Below are positions 60,135 through 64,000 of a DNA stretch of 64,000 nucleotides, piece by piece. Position numbers and translations under genes: made by a program. The first letter of the stretch is position 1. Every line of letters starts with the position of its first letter. This DNA is from Oncomelania hupensis (lineage: Eukaryota > Mollusca > Gastropoda > Littorinimorpha > Pomatiopsidae), in assembly GCA_036898135.1 (NCBI GenBank), contig CM072511.1:78971262-79035261 (forward strand), read 5' to 3'. The notes below the pieces were generated by a model, which was not told where the DNA came from, did no database searches, and saw nothing but the letters and a program-made list of their open reading frames with translations.

Positions 60135-60226
60135 GTAGCTGAGTACAGCCGAAGCGTAAGTTCGCATCTCACTAATGGAAAGGCGCACGTAAACCTCGGC
60201 TCGTCTCAGCTACGCAGTGTGCGCCT
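60135..60226. repeat. Compact inverted repeat
   Basis: GTAGCTGAGTACAGCCGAAG (60135-60154) pairs with 60194-60213 with about four mismatches. AGGCGCAC (60181-60188) pairs perfectly with GTGCGCCT (60219-60226). The two stems interleave, so only one can form at a time, or a pseudoknot forms. Confidence 0.7.
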
Positions 60227-60593
60227 CTTGAATCAATGCTGGAAAGATCTGGACTCATATTGATAAAGCAGTTCCATTAAGCCGCAAACCAACAGGTTTT
60301 GTTAGCTCTATGCTACAGAAAACTGTACCCGAGATAAGGTCCTAACTGTGAGTTTAGTACTTATTACCTTTGAACGTGTCCAGGAATTTTGGATAAAGAA
60401 GAAATATAAAGCAAAATCAACGTGGACTTAAAACTGGAGGGATTTTAAAAAAAAAAAAGTTGGCATGGTTCGGTGCTCTTGGAACCGGGTGGATTCCGGG
60501 GTGTTAATTATCATTATCTTCATCGTCACTGACGTGGAACAACAGCATCTGTTCATTGACCGAAAGAAGGAGAGAAGGAAGACAAGGAAGAGG

Positions 60594-60601
60594 AGGAGGA
60601 G

Positions 60602-60650
<49 letters not shown>

Positions 60651-60735
60651 CAGAGAGAGAGAGCGGGAGACAGATAGAAAAAGAGAGACAGAGACAGACA
60701 GATTCAATGAGAGAGAGAGAGAGAGGAAAACTAAG
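60594..60735. repeat. (GGA)n/(GA)n array
   Basis: A GA-rich array with CAGA interruptions. Confidence 0.93.
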
Positions 60736-60944
60736 AAGATGAAGATGATGATGATTATGACGATGAGGAGGTAATATGTATATATGTAATTTTCTAAATT
60801 GATTATGCCATAATGACATTCCGCAACGCCCACCGCAAAAATTGCGTAACAATTGTAGGCTACATACATTTAATAAAAGGCAAGATTGCAAGTCCGAGTA
60901 TCCTTTAAAAAAGGCAACATAACAGTAAAATAATTATTACACAC

Positions 60945-60988
60945 ACAATCACACACACACACAGACACACACACACACACACACACAC
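60945..60988. repeat. (CA)n microsatellite
   Basis: About 20 CA units with interruptions. Confidence 0.93.
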
Positions 60989-61510
60989 AAACATACTTTG
61001 ACACTGTACAAGTCATCGACCTCGCAATGCCCATGTCTAAACTAGAGGCAGCTAGCGTAAGTCTAAGTAAATGTTTTAAACAAAGCAATAAAAAGTAAAT
61101 TTCATAATCAATGTAAAGCAATTCCAATGTAAATATTACAATACATGTAAAATAAGGTAAAAGAACAACTAACTGAAAAGCACGTAAATAATATAATTAA
61201 TGCAACGCATACTAAACCCTAAAAACAGCGAACAATTCATTGTAAATAGGTACGTTACCTTCAAAGTTATTTCAACATCTACTAGATGCAAGACTACATG
61301 TTATGTAGATTTACAAATTATATCATTTGCAGAGAACATGAGTTTGAATTCACAAACAGCTTTGAAAAAATAAGAAGATAACTACGCCAACTCTAATCTG
61401 TGGGAAGCTGAAAATTAAAATAACTAAATAAATAAATAAAACTTTCAGCTGAATCTTGTTAAGTTACAGCAAATAACCTAGAAAATCCAAAAATTGTCAA
61501 AATAAAACCG
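60989..61510. other. No recognised gene
   Basis: AT-rich, nothing recognised. Confidence 0.6.
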
Positions 61511-61518
61511 TTTAATTG

Positions 61519-61820
61519 CGCGCGCGGGGTGTCGGATAGCGCAGTGGTTGGAGCACTCGCTACTGTGTCGCAAGTTAAGCACCGTCCAGTGCGGTTAGCA
61601 CTTGGATGGGTGACCGCAAACCGTGAAGCGACATATAACAACGCCCCCAGTTGACTCAACTGTGACTGAGTACCTACTCTCTTAAGGGTGGGGAAGGTAA
61701 AGCAGCGAGGGAGAGAGATGGGCATCACCCTCATTACGCTGGCCCAAGATAAGTGTGATCTCCAACATCACGCTCCCCTACGGCCACAAGGCTATGGGAC
61801 TACCTTTACCTTTTTTTTTT
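61519..61820 (+). mobile_element. SINE with tRNA-like and 5S-rRNA-like head
   Basis: The 302-bp insert is flanked by TTTAATTG (61511-61518, repeated from 61818). A tRNA-like box A 'GGATAGCGCAGTGGTTGGAG' (61534) is followed by a 5S-rRNA-like block: 'AAGTTAAGCACCG' (61571) and 'TTAGCACTTGGATGGGTGAC' (61596-61615), matching the 5S box A, intermediate element and box C. The 3' end 'CCCCTACGGCC...GGGAC' then ACCTTTACC(T)n resembles the LINE 3' end at 54141-54170. Confidence 0.85.
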
Positions 61821-62536
61821 AATTGTGCACTCACTCAAGCGCTTTTAAACACGCATACCATGCCTGCGTGCATGCACGCATACACAGACCCACGCAGACC
61901 ACACACACAGACATAGACACATACGCGCGTACATACACCCGCACACCCACACACGCCGACAATGATGCACGCAAACAAAACATAAACATAACATAACGAG
62001 ATAGTTCTTTGAAAAACATGCATCATCTATCTTTAGCTCCATTACTCACAAATCACAGGCCGACCTCTTTTCAACATTCTCATTTTTTAGTTGTTGTTGG
62101 TTGTTTTAATTTAAAGAGCTCAATTCACTTAAAGTGTGATTAATGATTAGGCCACTTGTTATCAGGAAATAGTTTCCCTTTGAGATAGTGAATTCATGCT
62201 GGTGTAATAAAATCAAATCAATAATAAAATTATGCGGTCTTAAAGATGACGACTTGTATTGTTTTCATACAAATATATTACAGTTTTGAAATCCGTTAAC
62301 AATCTTCTTTTTTCACTTGAACAGAGACAACAAACCAGTATTGATACTATTCAATAATTATAATGTATCTACCAGCACAAACTTCTTAAATCATTTACTG
62401 TATTAGACTATAGATGAAAAGTCTACTGCCTCTTTCCTCCCATTATTTCCTCCTCTACTGGTCTACCTCTTTTCTTTACACTCAATCCATCCACCCCATA
62501 CTCCCCCCCCCCCTTTCCATCGATCAATGCATTAAT
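61821..62536. other. No recognised gene
   Basis: CA/CG-rich words at 61860-61965, then AT-rich DNA. Confidence 0.6.
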
Positions 62537-62617
62537 TGAACCATCATCATCAGCAGCAGCAGAAACAGCAACAACAGCAGCAGAATCTTCTTTTTCGCCT
62601 CCATCATCATCATTATC

Positions 62618-62648
<31 letters not shown>

Positions 62649-62661
62649 ACAACAACAGCAA

Positions 62662-62702
<41 letters not shown>

Positions 62703-62780
62703 CAGCAAAATAATAATAATCATCATCACCTTCTTCTTCTTTTCCCTCTTCTTCCTTCTCCTCCTCCTCCTCCTCCTCAT
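62537..62780. repeat. (CAT)n/(CAG)n/(CAA)n array and (CCT)n
   Basis: Mixed CAN triplets, mostly CAT, to about 62705, then TTC/CCT triplets. Confidence 0.93.
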
Positions 62781-64000
62781 TTCCTCTTTTCCTATTTCAA
62801 TTCCTCTGCTGTGTTTATCCATACAATAAATCCAGAGACTGATATTTCCTCCTCTCTTACGACCTATATAACAGGAATGTGCTCAGAATGTAAACAAACA
62901 GAAACACCCCTTGAGAATCTCTTGCTTTCCTTCCAAAGATTTGCTGGGAAAGGGCATTGTCTCGTTCAATTCTTTCTGCACAGTGCACCTAGCCTCCCAC
63001 TCCCCGCCTTTGTTTATCAAGTGCATGGTCTTTATCGTCTTTGCAATCGTCTCAGTATACACACTGTGTTGCAGGAAGTAGAAATAGACTATAAGCTGTG
63101 AGTTACGAGACTGCAGACGTATGGGTTTAAATTGAGTAGTGCAATCATCTTTATATTCTGTACAATCGGGACATTAAAATAAAAATGTATTGTGTTACCT
63201 TACAAATGCATATATAATAATGTGTCAAGGATGTGCTATGTGTTGTATTATGTTGTTTTGTGTTGTATTGCCTTGTACAGTATTGTTTTAAGATTCTTAA
63301 GATGATTCAGTTAGATGATTCAGTGACATACTGTCGTAAGCAAGGCTAATAAAAGTTGAATGGGAAGAGTAAGTATAATAATCTCCATGCAGTCATCCCT
63401 TCTTCCTTTTGTTTCTGTTTTTAATTTGGCTGACCCTCCACACTCCCCACCCCTAGTCTTTTCTCTGGGGAAGAGCCTTAGTAATAAACTAGAAGGGCAA
63501 AGCCCATATGACTCATATGCTCCTCATAATACTTGCAATGTTTAACAATAAAATGACTGTCAAGAAAAAAAGCAAACGAAACAGTGAAATTAAAATGCAA
63601 AGTAATACCGATTTTGGTCTTTCTATGCGCTTGACTTTGGGAAGACATTGACCTCCGGCTTCAAATACATTCAAGTAATATCAAATAAAGTACAGCAAAT
63701 GTTGTATTATTGGAAAAAATCTGTGACCATGGGATGACCTTGACCTTCAGTAATCTTGATCTTGGGATGACCTTGACCTTTACGTGACCTCTCATGCTCA
63801 TGTATGATCTAATCACGCAATGTTGTTGCATATTATGTTAATCTGATGAATAAAACTTGATGCAAAAACAACAACAAAGCATATTATGGATTATTTTGAA
63901 AAGTGTAGCTCTATTTTCTCCTTTTTGTATCTTTTATTGTTGAAAGCGGTTTCCCGTAATTTGTTTAATGAGACTACGCGGTCTAAGTGTTTGATGAGAC
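62781..64000. other. No recognised gene; two TGACCTTGACCTT sites
   Basis: 63735-63747 and 63768-63780 each read TGACCTTGACCTT after TGGGA or TTGGGA. TTGTATT-type weak repeats lie at 63225-63285. Nothing codes recognisably. Confidence 0.5.

Noticed and set aside
61569..61625. 5S rRNA gene
   Set aside because: Only the internal promoter region resembles 5S; the 5' half is tRNA-like and the rest is a SINE body.

Overview
The window looks like intergenic and intronic DNA from an animal, most likely a marine mollusc or another lophotrochozoan. This is inferred from the AT-rich background, the very dense microsatellites, and the mix of RTE-like and other non-LTR retrotransposons, tRNA- and 5S-headed SINEs and a Ty3/Gypsy element. 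No bacterial-style operon, rRNA gene or functional tRNA gene is visible. Apart from one possible coding exon, every recognisable coding sequence belongs to a transposable element.

The centrepiece is a complete LTR retrotransposon at 23441-28966. It has two 635-bp LTRs that read as identical, a perfect 5-bp target duplication (CCGAA), a primer-binding site, a purine tract, and a Gag-protease-integrase reading frame. Integrase precedes the reverse transcriptase (RT) remnant, the Ty1/copia-like pol order known from the Gmr1 group of Ty3/Gypsy elements. The RT core is lost and apparently scrambled, RNase H is missing, and integrase carries a 1-bp frame break. The copy is therefore non-autonomous yet very young. 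Its leader carries three perfect GAAnnTTCnnGAA heat-shock-type elements. Three more LTRs of the family lie in the window, all on the minus strand: a solo LTR (4304-4838), a 99-bp internally deleted LTR (50472-50570), and an old LTR split by two insertions (56616-58623).

Layout: 0-8.5 kb holds a dispersed retroposon, a SINE fragment, an RTE-like LINE broken by the solo LTR, and a decayed second LINE. 8.5-23 kb is mostly AT-rich DNA with microsatellites, a hAT-like element, minisatellites and several GAA arrays. 23.2-30.7 kb is a LINE tail split by the LTR element, then a foldback element. 31-39.9 kb has the fewest transposons; it carries a possible Gly/Pro-rich minus-strand exon (30960-31184), a GC-richer block near 33 kb and tandem repeats. 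39.9-50.6 kb holds a second full copy of the dispersed retroposon, a ~690-bp GAA array with a repeated interruption, and three SINEs. 51-64 kb holds degenerate tandem repeats, two LINE 3' ends, a telomere-like block, the nested LTRs and a 5S-type SINE whose tail matches a LINE tail in the same window.

Where a target-site duplication is quoted, both copies were read directly from the sequence. Family names come from protein motifs or promoter-like motifs, not from a database search.
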